From assembly GCF_003001675.1 (NCBI RefSeq), contig NZ_PVYW01000002.1, forward strand, positions 186,001-250,000: DNA of 64,000 nucleotides, read 5' to 3'. A program made the position numbers and the translations under genes. The notes under the pieces are model-generated. The model saw only the letters and a list, made by a program, of their open reading frames with translations, ran no database searches and was not told the origin of the DNA. Of the stretch, positions 33,329 to 41,948 are shown piece after piece. This DNA comes from Cohnella sp. SGD-V74. GTDB lineage: Bacteria > Bacillota > Bacilli > Paenibacillales > Paenibacillaceae. Within the stretch, counting starts at the first letter, position 1; each line of letters starts with the position of its first letter.

Positions 33329-34231
33329 TCACAGGATGCTTTCGTCGGTTGTTTTCTTGGAAATGTAGTTGGCGGAAAGGATGAACACGAGCCCGACGAC
33401 GGCTTGGAACAGCCCGACCGCGGTCGCGTTGGAGAACTGGCCGCTCTGCAGGCCGATCCGGTAAATAAACGTGCTGAGCACGTCGGAATATTCCCTGACC
33501 ATGACGTTGCCGATAATATAAGGCCGATCGAAGCCGATGTCGGCCATATCTCCGATTTTCAGAATGAGCAGCACGATAATCGTCGTGCGAATGCCGGGCA
33601 GCGTAATGTGCCAGATGCGCCGCAAGCGGCTCGCGCCGTCCACGTCCGCGGCTTCGTACAGCTCCCGGTTGATGCCGGTCATCGCCGCCAAATAAATAAT
33701 GCTCCCCCAGCCCGCGCTCTGCCAGACGCCGACGCTGACGTACGTGACCAGCCAGTGATTTTTGTCGGACAGAAACGGAAACGGACCAAGCCCGACTTGG
33801 GCGAACAGAAGATTCAGAACCCCGTAGTTAGTGGCGAAAACCTGGTACACCATCCCTCCGATGATGACCCAGGAGATAAAGTGCGGCAAATACAGCATCG
33901 TCTGCGAGATCCGCTTGAACAGGGCGAAGCGCGCCTCGTTAAGCAGAAGGGCCAGCACGATCGGGGCGGGAAAGCCGACGATCAGGTCCAGTCCGTTCAG
34001 CAGAAACGTGTTTCTTAATGCCGTATAGAAGCTTTCCATGGAGAAAATATGCTTGAATACGTCCAGCCCCACCCATTCGCTCGCCCCGATGCCCTTAAAT
34101 ACGTTGTACTCCTTAAAAGCGACGGTGACGCCGTAGATCGGCAAATACTTAAAGGTGATAAAGTAGGCGAGCGGAAGGACGAGCATTGCGTAATACGGCC
34201 AGTTGCGATAGAAATAAGAATTCCGGTTCAC
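33329..34231 (-). CDS. Carbohydrate ABC transporter permease (LplB type)
   Basis: This 300-residue protein counts from GTG 34231, placed 10 nt after AAGGGAG; a GTG at 34264 would add 11 residues. The N-terminus NWPYYAMLVLPLAYFITFKY leads into six membrane segments. The EAA loop is EAADVDGASRLRRIWHITLP and the C-terminal NATAVGLFQAVVGLVFIL is typical of LplB. The gene follows its binding protein in the usual LplA-LplB-LplC order. Confidence 0.92.
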   Translation of the reverse strand: MNRNSYFYRNWPYYAMLVLPLAYFITFKYLPIYGVTVAFKEYNVFKGIGASEWVGLDVFKHIFSMESFYTALRNTFLLNGLDLIVGFPAPIVLALLLNEARFALFKRISQTMLYLPHFISWVIIGGMVYQVFATNYGVLNLLFAQVGLGPFPFLSDKNHWLVTYVSVGVWQSAGWGSIIYLAAMTGINRELYEAADVDGASRLRRIWHITLPGIRTTIIVLLILKIGDMADIGFDRPYIIGNVMVREYSDVLSTFIYRIGLQSGQFSNATAVGLFQAVVGLVFILSANYISKKTTDESIL

Positions 34232-34271
34232 CTTGGTCACGCTCCCTTGCCCTCGAGCGGGCACGTTCGGC

Positions 34272-34285
34272 GGAAAGCGCTTGCA
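34272..34285 (-). promoter_or_regulatory. Candidate cre site between binding protein and permease
   Basis: Read on the minus strand, TGCAAGCGCTTTCC matches 13 of 14 positions of the CcpA box. It lies in the gap after the binding-protein gene, where a bound protein could block elongation into the permeases. Confidence 0.45.
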
Positions 34286-34306
34286 ACTCCCCGCCGAACG
34301 GATGAC

Positions 34307-35932
34307 TTATTTTTTCATGGCCTCGTATGCCGCCGTTCGCTCGGCGATTACTTCATTCCCCGCCGTATCCAGGAAGTCCTTCAGCGCCGCATCGTAGACT
34401 TTATCGAAATCGGCCGGTTTGGCCATCGTGGACTTAACCAGCAGCTCCTCGTATTTCTCCAGCATAATGACGGAATGCTTCGCTTCGGAATCGAGCGGCT
34501 TATCGAATTGAATCGGCTGCTGAACCGCGTCCTTGTCCGCGTAGATGCGCGACGTCTTCGCCATCTCCCGATGGTTGTCGGACACGCCGAGAGCCATGAA
34601 CTCCACGTTCTTGTCGATCGAACCGAAGTCGATTCCGTTCGTAATGATCAGAACGTCCCCGGTGTTAAAGAGAAGTCTCGTATCCTCGTCGCTGCCGTTG
34701 CGCACCGGGTAGCCCTCGACAAGCTCGTGATGCACGCCCTCCTCGCCGAACGCCATATACCGGATCACTTCGTCCTGAGCCATCCAGTCCAAATATTTGA
34801 TCGCCTCGACCGCCCTTTCGCTGAACGACGGCACCATGATGTGCATGCCGCTGGGCGTGTAGGCAGGCTGTCTGTTCTTGCCCTCGAAATCCGTCCACGG
34901 CAGAAAAGGAACGATTTGAGCCCCGGACACGTTCTTCTCCAGCGTATTCGCCACCGAAGCTTCTCCGCCGAAAGTCGTCCCCGTATCGGCGCTGTACAGA
35001 CCGGTATAGCCGTTAACGAAATTTTCGTCCTTTTTCTTCTTATCTTTATCAAGCGCAAAATCGGGATCAAGCAGCCCCTCTTGGTACAGCTTGTTCAGAA
35101 AGCGCATGCCGTCCTTATGACCGTCCGCCAGAATCGGGTATTCGCGCGAGCCGATCGTGACCGACTTCAAATAACGGTCCTCGTCCGACTGCTCCTTGAT
35201 GAACGACCAGATGATCGGTTCGTAGGAGTCCGGCGCCAGCGCGAAGCCGAGCGGTATCGTCCTCTTGCCGCCAAGATTTTTCTCCTTGAAAGCTTTCAGA
35301 GTCTCGTAGGTCTCCTCCGTCGTAGTCGGGATCGGCAAACCTACGGCATCCAGCCAGTCCTGGCGGATGAAGCTGGAGTATTTCTGAAGGTTGACCCTCC
35401 TGGCGACGATCGAATACTGCTTGCCTTCGAACACGCCGTACTTCAGCGAGCTTTCCAAATATCTTTTCAGATTAGGCCCGTTCTGGTCCAAAACCTCCGT
35501 CAGATCCATCAAGCCGCCTTGCTTGGCCCAGTTGTACGCTGCGCCCGTATTGTAGGTGAATATAACGTCCGGAGCGGTTCCCGCCGCCATCAGCACGTTC
35601 AATTGATTGATCTCCTCGCTGCGCGGAACGGGCACGAACTCGACGTCGATGTTGTTCGGATCTCCGAAATTCTTTTGCACATACTGCGTCATCTGGCTGT
35701 TCGTAATCGAAATCCCGTCGGGCGCGTTGCCGCGATCGAACACCTCGACTCTAAGCTTTACCCTTTCCTTGGGAGCGTTCGACTGCGTTCCGGTCGCCTC
35801 CCCCGCGGTCTTCGCGCTGCCGGCAGGCGTCGCCCCGTTGTTGCCGCCGCCGGAGCAGCCGAATGTTAACCCCGCCGTCAAGGCGAGTACGATCATGGAC
35901 ACTCCGGACTTTCGAAGCGCTTTCATATTCAA
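34307..35932 (-). CDS. Substrate-binding lipoprotein (LplA type)
   Basis: This is about 541 residues from the TTG at 35932, which has AGGAG 9 nt upstream; ATG 35926 (two codons later) is the alternative. The signal sequence MKALRKSGVSMIVLALTAGL ends in lipobox FGC followed by a Gly/Ala/Thr linker. Mature features typical of the ~500-residue LplA class include VEFVPVPRSEEINQLNVLMA, DVIFTYNTGAAYNWAKQGGL and a KDKKKKDENF insertion. It heads the cluster with LplB, LplC, AraC sensor and three enzymes. Confidence 0.9.
   Translation of the reverse strand: MNMKALRKSGVSMIVLALTAGLTFGCSGGGNNGATPAGSAKTAGEATGTQSNAPKERVKLRVEVFDRGNAPDGISITNSQMTQYVQKNFGDPNNIDVEFVPVPRSEEINQLNVLMAAGTAPDVIFTYNTGAAYNWAKQGGLMDLTEVLDQNGPNLKRYLESSLKYGVFEGKQYSIVARRVNLQKYSSFIRQDWLDAVGLPIPTTTEETYETLKAFKEKNLGGKRTIPLGFALAPDSYEPIIWSFIKEQSDEDRYLKSVTIGSREYPILADGHKDGMRFLNKLYQEGLLDPDFALDKDKKKKDENFVNGYTGLYSADTGTTFGGEASVANTLEKNVSGAQIVPFLPWTDFEGKNRQPAYTPSGMHIMVPSFSERAVEAIKYLDWMAQDEVIRYMAFGEEGVHHELVEGYPVRNGSDEDTRLLFNTGDVLIITNGIDFGSIDKNVEFMALGVSDNHREMAKTSRIYADKDAVQQPIQFDKPLDSEAKHSVIMLEKYEELLVKSTMAKPADFDKVYDAALKDFLDTAGNEVIAERTAAYEAMKK
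35913..35926 (+). promoter_or_regulatory. Candidate cre site overlapping the binding-protein start
   Basis: TCGAAGCGCTTTCA differs from TGNNARCGNWWWCA only at position 2. It overlaps the first codons of the binding protein, a common place for CcpA repression. Because it is coding sequence, chance is possible. Confidence 0.4.
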
Positions 35933-36148
35933 ATTAACCCGCTCCTCTTCTTTCCCAGTATACATCGTCGACGACTTCGGCCGCAGTTCATCGGCGATTA
36001 CTTGCATCATAGAGACCGGGGACGATTCCGGTCAACCTACATGTTTCCGGGGACCCTACAAAACTCCGGCGAAGGCTTCTGCACCCAAGCGCGAGTAGGC
36101 GCATATCCTGCATTAATGTCATACGCCCAGAGCGAAGGAGGAACGACA

Positions 36149-37048
36149 ATGGCGAAGTTACGGTCGACGGACGCCAAGCCGCTGCTGCGCAAAGCGTCCG
36201 CTGATCCGAAGGCCAAGCTTTCCGCGCGCCAAGCGCCGCCCTCTTCCAAGAGCGCGGCCCACAAAACGAATAAAAAAGAATCCGACAAAGGCGAAGTCGT
36301 CCATCTGCATCAGAACGAGGAAGCGGCTCCGCGCGTGACCCGCCCGATTCCGTGGTGGGTATTCCCGCTGGAGCAAGAACGGGGGTTTCTCGGCGGCTTG
36401 CTGGGAGGTTTGGGCGGAGGCCCGGGCGGTGGCGGACCCGGAGGCCCGGGGCTGCTGCCGCCCGGCCCTGGGCCGGGACCTGGGCCGGGACCTGGACCCG
36501 GACCGTTCCCGCCGCCACCGCCGCCTTTCCCGGGACCTGGACCTGGACCGGGACCCGGACCATTCCCGCCGCCACCGCCGCCATTCCCGGGGCCTGGACC
36601 TGGGCCGGGGCCATTCCCGCCGCCGTTTCCCGGACCGGGACCCGGACCGTTTCCGCCGTTCCCCGGACCCGGACCGATTCCGATTCCCATTCCGATCCCG
36701 ATTCCGATCCCCGGACCGCAGCCGCAGCCCGTCCCGCCGGCGTTCATCACCGTGCGGATAACCGGCGGCAGCGCGTTCCCGAGAGTCAACTATACGAACT
36801 ACGTGCCGTTCTACCCGGGAATCACGATTCGCCAGGCACTCGCTTCCACCGGCCTCGTCGACTTCGGCCCCGCCGGCTTCATTCGCAACGTCGCAGGCAT
36901 TCCGATCTCCGGAGCGGTAGAAGTCCGGCTCCGCTACAACGGCCGGGTCATTCCGCAGACGCTGCTTAACGCTTCCGCAGAGCCGGGAAGCATCATCGGC
37001 CTGGAGCTGCACTACTCTTCGACGGGCGCGATCCCGATTCCGCTCTGA
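36149..37048 (+). CDS. Gly-Pro-rich protein with C-terminal ubiquitin-like or beta-grasp-like domain
   Basis: This is a 299-residue protein. The ATG at 36149 follows GGAGG by 8 nt. The first ~70 residues are Lys/Ser/Ala-rich and charged. Next come IPWWVFPLEQERGFLGGLLG, then about 120 residues made almost only of Gly and Pro with Phe-Pro runs (GPGPGPGPG, FPPPPPPFPG) and a PIPIPIPIPIP stretch. The last ~95 residues (FITVRITGGSAFPRVNYTNY … GLELHYSST) look like a small folded domain. There is no signal peptide. Such low-complexity spacers occur in spore-surface proteins, but nothing here proves that. The last 37 bp overlap the convergent VTT gene. Confidence 0.8.
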   Translation: MAKLRSTDAKPLLRKASADPKAKLSARQAPPSSKSAAHKTNKKESDKGEVVHLHQNEEAAPRVTRPIPWWVFPLEQERGFLGGLLGGLGGGPGGGGPGGPGLLPPGPGPGPGPGPGPGPFPPPPPPFPGPGPGPGPGPFPPPPPPFPGPGPGPGPFPPPFPGPGPGPFPPFPGPGPIPIPIPIPIPIPGPQPQPVPPAFITVRITGGSAFPRVNYTNYVPFYPGITIRQALASTGLVDFGPAGFIRNVAGIPISGAVEVRLRYNGRVIPQTLLNASAEPGSIIGLELHYSSTGAIPIPL

Positions 37049-37488
37049 TCGTTCCGATCCTCTTCCAGTTCCCGCTCGACGCGGCGGCGGCGGAGGAACA
37101 GGAAGGGAATCGACAGAGCGGCGGCGAATACGCAGCCCGCGATCAGCCACTCTCGCCAGCCGCTCTTCGTCAGACTCGAGCCGAGATAGTTGTAAGCGAA
37201 CGTGCCGGGAAGTGTTCCGATGACGGTTGCGGGCAGAAATGCCCGCAGCCTCACCCCGGCCGCTCCGACCGAATAGCTGACCAGATCGAACGGCACGAAC
37301 GGCGCGATCCGAAGCAGCAGCACCATCGCGAACCCCCGCTTCTCCATCAAGCGTTCTATTTTCAGCAGCCTCGGATCGTCCTTCCTCTTGAAGAAGCCCC
37401 TTCCGATTTTTCCCGCCAGCAGGAAAGACAGGACCGCCCCCGCGACCGCGGCGATCCCGGCTATTTTCCACCCTAATGAACGGCGCAT
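37012..37488 (-). CDS. Short VTT/TVP38 (SNARE-associated) family membrane protein
   Basis: This 158-residue protein carries the conserved core of the DedA/TVP38 superfamily: GAVLSFLLAGKIGR, RIAPFVPFDLVSYSVGAAGV and GTLPGTFAYNYLGSSL, with a last hydrophobic segment and a charged tail. It has GAGGGAG 9 nt before its ATG. Relatives usually have 50-70 more N-terminal residues including the first membrane segments, so this copy is short or 5'-truncated. Its 3' end overlaps the convergent Gly-Pro-rich gene by 37 bp. Confidence 0.75.
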   Translation of the reverse strand: MRRSLGWKIAGIAAVAGAVLSFLLAGKIGRGFFKRKDDPRLLKIERLMEKRGFAMVLLLRIAPFVPFDLVSYSVGAAGVRLRAFLPATVIGTLPGTFAYNYLGSSLTKSGWREWLIAGCVFAAALSIPFLFLRRRRVERELEEDRNDQSGIGIAPVEE

Positions 37489-37620
37489 TCCGCACGACTC
37501 CCTCTCCGGCCGCTTTGCTTAATAAAATTAACTTCTCTAGTCTCTTTATTTCGACTACACTGTAAGGAAAGAACGGTTTGGCAGATGTTCATATGACGTT
37601 GGAATAGGGTGAAGCTTCGT

Positions 37621-38196
37621 ATGCAACGGAATTTGCTCCTCCTGCTCGGGTCGGGGTTCCATACGCTGAGCGTAGCGCTTCAAGAAGAAATCTACCGGGA
37701 GTTTTACCATTTTCTATATAAGCCTATCATGTACATGATCAACGATCATCCCTCTGCCGAAGATATTATTCAGGAGGCGTTCATGACGACGCTGGCCAAA
37801 TGCCCGGCCGCCGAGAGCGAAGAACATATGAAAGCCTGGATAAAAGTCGTTGCCAAAAACTTGACGATTAATTACATACGCAAGCGAAAAAAAATGAAAA
37901 ACGACATCAGCTTGGAGTTGACTTGGGACGGAGGACCGTACACGCATGCGGCGGCCGGCTCGGTCGAGCAGGAGGTCGAAGCGAAATCGCTGGAAGAGCA
38001 GATCTCTCGCCATCTGATGGGCATGAAGCCCGAACAGCGCACGCTGATCGAGCTGAAGTGGAAGAAAGGGCTGTCTTACAAAGAAATCGCCTTGGAGGTT
38101 CAGGATACGGAAGTCGCGGTCAAGCATAAGCTGCACCGGGCAAGAAGCTACCTGAAGCGCAAACTGTCGAAGGAATGGGGGGGACGGGATGAATAA
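37621..38196 (+). CDS. ECF-type RNA polymerase sigma factor
   Basis: This is about 191 residues from ATG 37621; an in-frame GTG at 37609 is also possible. Region 2 is at about 20-85 (LYKPIMYMINDHPSAEDIIQ … AWIKVVAKNLTINYIRKRKK) and region 4 at about 125-185 (MKPEQRTLIELKWKKGLSYK … VKHKLHRARSYLKRKL). It overlaps the anti-sigma gene by 8 bp, the usual arrangement for a sigma/anti-sigma unit answering envelope signals. The target promoters are unknown. Confidence 0.9.
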   Translation: MQRNLLLLLGSGFHTLSVALQEEIYREFYHFLYKPIMYMINDHPSAEDIIQEAFMTTLAKCPAAESEEHMKAWIKVVAKNLTINYIRKRKKMKNDISLELTWDGGPYTHAAAGSVEQEVEAKSLEEQISRHLMGMKPEQRTLIELKWKKGLSYKEIALEVQDTEVAVKHKLHRARSYLKRKLSKEWGGRDE

Positions 38197-38995
38197 CGCG
38201 CAATTCGATCGGCTGTTCGACGCTGCATTCGACGCCGCTTTCGAGGCGGCCGACAGGCCGGGAGACGACAACCTGACCGTCGATCATCGGCCTTCCTGGC
38301 AGCGGATGCAGAAGCGGCTGAATTCCCGGCGCCGCAAAAGACGCATGAGCTCCACGCTGTCCAAGCTGGCGATCGTCGCGGCTTCGCTCGTGCTTGGCGC
38401 CTTTCTGTTCGGCAACGAGCGCGCCGTCAAAGCGATCGAACCGATCTACGCAACGATTAAGGAATACCCGTCGGGGCTGATGAACCTGTTTTTCGGACGG
38501 GAGGAGGGGGACGCCCCTTCCCAGGCGAAGACAGCGCCTCCGCCGGCGCATCTGGAGGGGCTGTCGTACGAGAGACTCAACGATTCGACGCTCGCGGCGA
38601 CCGTGACGGAGGCCCAGGCAAGCAAGCTGCTTTCCTTCCGGGCTCCGGCGTTCGGTTATCTTCCGGACAGCTTCTCGTTCGAGAACGCCTTGCTGATCTT
38701 CCACGACGGCAAGGAAAGAGCGGATTACGCAATCTTCCAGTTCGTCTCCGAACGGGGAGAAAATTTGGCAGTCATCATGCAGAGAGTCGACCCGAACACC
38801 GGGCTGGGCGCCAAAAACACCCCCGAAGGTGTATCCGCCCAAAGCCTGCAGCTCAGCGAGGGTCCCGCGATTCTGATGACGGCGAGCGACGAGAGCAGCA
38901 CGCTCGAAACGATCCGAAACGATATCCGATTCTCCATCAGCGGTAAATTTACCCATGAGACGCTCGTGCGGATTTACGACGGCTTGAAGTGGTGA
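38189..38995 (+). CDS. Membrane anti-sigma factor with DUF4367-like domain
   Basis: This is a 268-residue protein overlapping the sigma gene. The cytoplasmic N-terminus has an unusual FDAAFDAAFEAA repeat, then a basic stretch (RRRKRRMSS) and one transmembrane segment near residues 62-78 (LAIVAASLVLGAFLFG). The external part ends in a DUF4367-like region (FRAPAFGYLPDSFSFENALL … FSISGKFTHETLVRIYDGL), found in many Firmicute sigma-controlling proteins. It presumably holds the ECF factor at the membrane until a signal arrives. Confidence 0.85.
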   Translation: MNNAQFDRLFDAAFDAAFEAADRPGDDNLTVDHRPSWQRMQKRLNSRRRKRRMSSTLSKLAIVAASLVLGAFLFGNERAVKAIEPIYATIKEYPSGLMNLFFGREEGDAPSQAKTAPPPAHLEGLSYERLNDSTLAATVTEAQASKLLSFRAPAFGYLPDSFSFENALLIFHDGKERADYAIFQFVSERGENLAVIMQRVDPNTGLGAKNTPEGVSAQSLQLSEGPAILMTASDESSTLETIRNDIRFSISGKFTHETLVRIYDGLKW

Positions 38996-39003
38996 AACAA
39001 TGA

Positions 39004-39056
39004 ATGAGGGACGGCTCCCGCATGTCTGCTGCAGACAATGCGGCGCCGTCCCTCAT
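39004..39056. terminator. Long hairpin between convergent genes
   Basis: ATGAGGGACGGC (39004-39015) pairs with GCCGTCCCTCAT (39045-39056), with a further inner CCGCAT/ATGCGG stem. It lies between the anti-sigma gene and the convergent Ig-like gene, and its right arm contains that gene's TGA stop. There is only a short T-run on the plus side, so a two-way terminator is likely but not certain. Confidence 0.55.
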
Positions 39057-39400
39057 TTCGTCGTGAAACGCAAATGATACGGGATCTCCATCCTTCTATT
39101 GCGAATGTTCGCGATTCTGCCCGTCAGAATGATCTCGATCGTATTGCCCGCCCCCAGCCGGTCCGCCTCGTCCTTCAAGTAAATCAGCAGCGTACGCTTG
39201 TCCGGCTCGTACCGGTACAGAAATCGGCTTGAGATCAACCGCCCTCCGTTATTGCCGTCCAGCACGAGAATATTTCTCGTATTCAGCGTATTGCGATTGA
39301 TATCTTGAAGGAAGGAGATCGAGATCAACGTATCCTCCGGTACTCCTTCCGCGTTCGGCTGGGGATGCGTATCCTTGATCCATTCTTCGGCAATGCCCAT
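39053..39400 (-). CDS. Small Ig-like (SbsA/Big_5-type) domain protein
   Basis: This is a 115-residue protein made of essentially one domain: IKDTHPQPNAEGVPEDTLIS … LYRYEPDKRTLLIYLKDEAD … EIILTGRIANIRNRRMEIPY. The pattern of a Pro/Asn-rich opening, then TLNTRNILVLDG and an 'L.Y.P..RTL.I.L' strand is that of bacterial Ig-like domains that stand in for 'end-of-cycle' SbsA modules. It has no signal peptide. Its ATG shares bases with the upstream stop (TAATG), so it is translationally coupled to the secreted protein. Confidence 0.7.
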   Translation of the reverse strand: MGIAEEWIKDTHPQPNAEGVPEDTLISISFLQDINRNTLNTRNILVLDGNNGGRLISSRFLYRYEPDKRTLLIYLKDEADRLGAGNTIEIILTGRIANIRNRRMEIPYHLRFTTK

Positions 39401-39906
39401 TATATTCCCAGAATTGAACTGGTAATCACTTCGCCTTCCTCGTATGCGCCGTTATGGATCACCCAATGAACCGTCCGCGCCCGATAATAGTAACCTGCCG
39501 TAACCGATTTGCTGAACGAATTATAGTAGACAGAATCGTTGTTCTTGCCTGTCGTGGAGCCGGCGCCTACATTCTCCCAGGAGCTTCCGTTCCATTTCTG
39601 CACGTAGAAAATGACTCCGATCGAATCAACCGTCTGGCTCGCGACCGTCGTGGCTTGTACAGTGACTTTGCCTGCGCTTGCGGTAATCGAGCTGACTCCG
39701 TTTTCCAAATACAGATGATTCGGATTAAATATCCCGAACAACTCGATGGGAGGCGCTGAAGTCAGTGCCGTCGTGCCTGTCGGTGCGGCCGCGGGTTGAG
39801 CCTCGGCGGCCCGGACGGCTTCTCCGGACGATCCGAACGCGATGCCTGCGACGAGAATCGCCGCCAGTAAACCTTGTGCTGCTTTCACAACTTTGCCTTG
39901 TCTCAT
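39400..39906 (-). CDS. Small secreted protein of unknown function
   Basis: This 168-residue protein counts from ATG 39906, 9 nt after GAGAGG. The signal peptide is about 34 residues (AAQGLLAAILVAGIAFG … VRAAEA). The mature part is Ala/Thr/Ser-rich at first, then has beta-type sequence (VDSIGVIFYVQKWNGSSWEN; YYNSFSKSVTAGYYYRARTV), as in small carbohydrate- or matrix-associated domains. No family was recognised. It is coupled by TAATG to the Ig-like protein, so the two may act together at the surface. Confidence 0.75.
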   Translation of the reverse strand: MRQGKVVKAAQGLLAAILVAGIAFGSSGEAVRAAEAQPAAAPTGTTALTSAPPIELFGIFNPNHLYLENGVSSITASAGKVTVQATTVASQTVDSIGVIFYVQKWNGSSWENVGAGSTTGKNNDSVYYNSFSKSVTAGYYYRARTVHWVIHNGAYEEGEVITSSILGI

Positions 39907-40036
39907 CGTCATCAACCTCTCTGTTCTCAATGGTGTTCACTATATACACAACCGCCGGACAAAAAGGTTGCAACATATTTCGACAATTTTTTATTTTTTT
40001 CTTCGGCGACGATTCGCGCGCTCCGAGACGAACGCG

Positions 40037-40073
40037 AAGCAGGGGCCGCCCCGTTCTTTCCGGGACTGCCCCT
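40037..40073. terminator. GC-rich hairpin near the araB 3' side
   Basis: GCAGGGGC and GCCCCTGC form an 8-bp stem with further inner GC pairing. It lies downstream of araB and of the palindromic element. No clear T-run follows on either strand, so this is only a possible terminator. Confidence 0.3.
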
Positions 40074-40090
40074 GCCTCATCTTATTGCCT

Positions 40091-40246
40091 CTAGGGCGTG
40101 TATGCAAACCCGCTCAGAGGCATCTATCACCGCCTGCTGCGTCACTTTTGCTTGACGCACCCCCGGTACGCCTTCACAAAAGTTCCTTGCATGGAACGAA
40201 AATTCGGCCATATCTGCGATCCTCGAAGTACGCATACACGCCCTAG
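40091..40246. repeat. Palindromic MITE-like element, copy 1
   Basis: This 156-bp element is bounded by a perfect 15-bp inverted repeat: CTAGGGCGTGTATGC at 40091-40105 and its complement at 40232-40246. The interior has a second dyad around CGTACC-like/GGTACG bases and CAAAAGTTCC. It encodes no protein. Its right end overlaps the araB stop codon (TAG, 40243-40245). Confidence 0.85.
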
Positions 40247-41916
40247 CGGGAAGCTTCGTCTTTCAGCGATTTCAACCGCTTCATCACATCGTTGGCGCCG
40301 CGGCCGAAATAATCGTGCAGCTCGCTGTACTCCCGGTACAGCTTCTCGTAGACCGCCACGTTCTCCGGAATCGGCTTGAACGACTCCTCGCGCACCCGCG
40401 CCATCGCCTTCGCCGCGTCGACGACGCTGTCGTATCCGCCTCTTGCGCTGCCCGCGGCGACCGCGCCGAACATCGCCGCCCCGACCGCAGGAGTCTGCTT
40501 GGAGTCGGCAACTTTGATCTCGCGGTTGGTTACGTCCGCGTAGATCTGCATGAGCAGCGCGTTGCGCTGCGGAAGTCCGCCGCAAGCGTACACTTCTTCC
40601 ACCGGCACTCCGTTGCTGTGGAACGCGTCGATGATTTTGCGCGTGCCGTACGCCGTCGCTTCGAGCAGCGTGCGATAGACTTCCTCCGGCTTGGTGAGCA
40701 AGCTGTAGCCGACGATGACGCCGGTCAGGTTCGTATCCACCAGCACGGAGCGGTTGCCGTTCCACCAATCGAGCGCGAGCAGGCCCGTCTCTCCCGGCTT
40801 ATACGCGGATGCGCGCTCCGTCAGCCATTGGTGAACGCCGACGCCCTCTTTCTCCGCGGCTTCCTTCACATAGGCGGGAACAGCTTCTTCCACGAACCAT
40901 TCGAAAATGTCGCCCACCGCGGATTGCCCGGCCTCATAGCCGAGATACCCGGGGATGATGCCGTCTTCGACGACGCCGCACATGCCCTCGACCGCCACTT
41001 CCTCGGTGCCCAGCAGCATGTGGCAGATCGATGTTCCCATCGCCATTACGAGCTTGCCCGGCGTGACGACGCCGACGCCCGGCACCGCCGCATGCGCGTC
41101 GACGTTGCCGACGGCGATCGCCGTGCCCGCGTTCAAGCCGATCAGCTTCGCCATCTCCTCGGTCAGCTCGCCCGCCTTCGAGCCCAGCGGCAAAATCTCG
41201 CCGCGAAGCTTCGTCTCCGTCAACCTGTCGAGACGAGGATCAAGCGCCTTGAAGAAGTCGTTGCTCGGATAGCCTTCCTGCTTGTGCCAGATCGCCTTGT
41301 AGCCGGCTGTGCAGCTGTTGCGCGCGAATTGTCCGGTCAGCCGGGAGACGACCCAGTCCGTCGCTTCCGTGAACAGATCCGTCGCTTCGTACACTTCGGG
41401 CGCTTCGTTCACGATCTGCCATATTTTCGCGATCATCCATTCGGAGGAGATTTTTCCCCCATAGCGCGGCAGAAACTTCTCTCCGCGTTCGGCGGCGATC
41501 GCGTTCAGACGGTCCGCTTCGTCTTGCGCGGCGTGATGCTTCCACAGCTTCACCCAGCCGTGGGGATTGTCCTTCCACTCCGGCTTGAAGCAGAGCGGCA
41601 CGCCTTGCGCGTCGACGGGAAGCATCGTGCACGCCGTAAAATCGATGCCAAGGCCGATCACGTCCGCCGGAGATACCCCGGATTGCCGCAGCACCTCGGG
41701 AACGGAACGGCGCAGCACTTCCAAATAGTCGTCGGGATGCTGCAGCGCCCAATCGTGTTCAAGCTCGCGGCCGGAAGTCGGCAGCTTCTCGTCGATAACG
41801 CCGTGAGGATAAGGAGTAACGTGGTCCGCAATTTCATGGCCGTTGGACAAGTCGACGAGCACCGCGCGGCCGGACTGCGTGCCGTAATCGACGCCGATAG
41901 CGAATTTCTGGCTCAT
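40243..41916 (-). CDS. araB: Ribulokinase
   Basis: This is a 557-residue FGGY-family kinase, a usual length for AraB. It phosphorylates L-ribulose in arabinose breakdown. Visible motifs: N-terminal [61 protein letters not shown] and the C-terminal ATP-site signature [20 protein letters not shown]. The ATG follows AGGGAGG by 6 nt. It lies 32 nt after araD and is last in the araR-araD-araB row. Its TAG stop is part of the terminal repeat of a palindromic element. No araA is present in the window. Confidence 0.95.
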   Translation of the reverse strand: MSQKFAIGVDYGTQSGRAVLVDLSNGHEIADHVTPYPHGVIDEKLPTSGRELEHDWALQHPDDYLEVLRRSVPEVLRQSGVSPADVIGLGIDFTACTMLPVDAQGVPLCFKPEWKDNPHGWVKLWKHHAAQDEADRLNAIAAERGEKFLPRYGGKISSEWMIAKIWQIVNEAPEVYEATDLFTEATDWVVSRLTGQFARNSCTAGYKAIWHKQEGYPSNDFFKALDPRLDRLTETKLRGEILPLGSKAGELTEEMAKLIGLNAGTAIAVGNVDAHAAVPGVGVVTPGKLVMAMGTSICHMLLGTEEVAVEGMCGVVEDGIIPGYLGYEAGQSAVGDIFEWFVEEAVPAYVKEAAEKEGVGVHQWLTERASAYKPGETGLLALDWWNGNRSVLVDTNLTGVIVGYSLLTKPEEVYRTLLEATAYGTRKIIDAFHSNGVPVEEVYACGGLPQRNALLMQIYADVTNREIKVADSKQTPAVGAAMFGAVAAGSARGGYDSVVDAAKAMARVREESFKPIPENVAVYEKLYREYSELHDYFGRGANDVMKRLKSLKDEASR

Positions 41917-41948
41917 GGGTAACCTCCCTGGGATCGATAGAATAATGA

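Noticed and set aside
36158..37495. Arg/Gly-rich minus-strand frame across the Gly-Pro gene
   Set aside because: It is a shadow of the repetitive plus-strand gene and lacks a start signal.
40315..41922. 535-codon plus-strand frame opposite araB
   Set aside because: araB is unmistakable on the minus strand; the antisense product has no recognisable motif.
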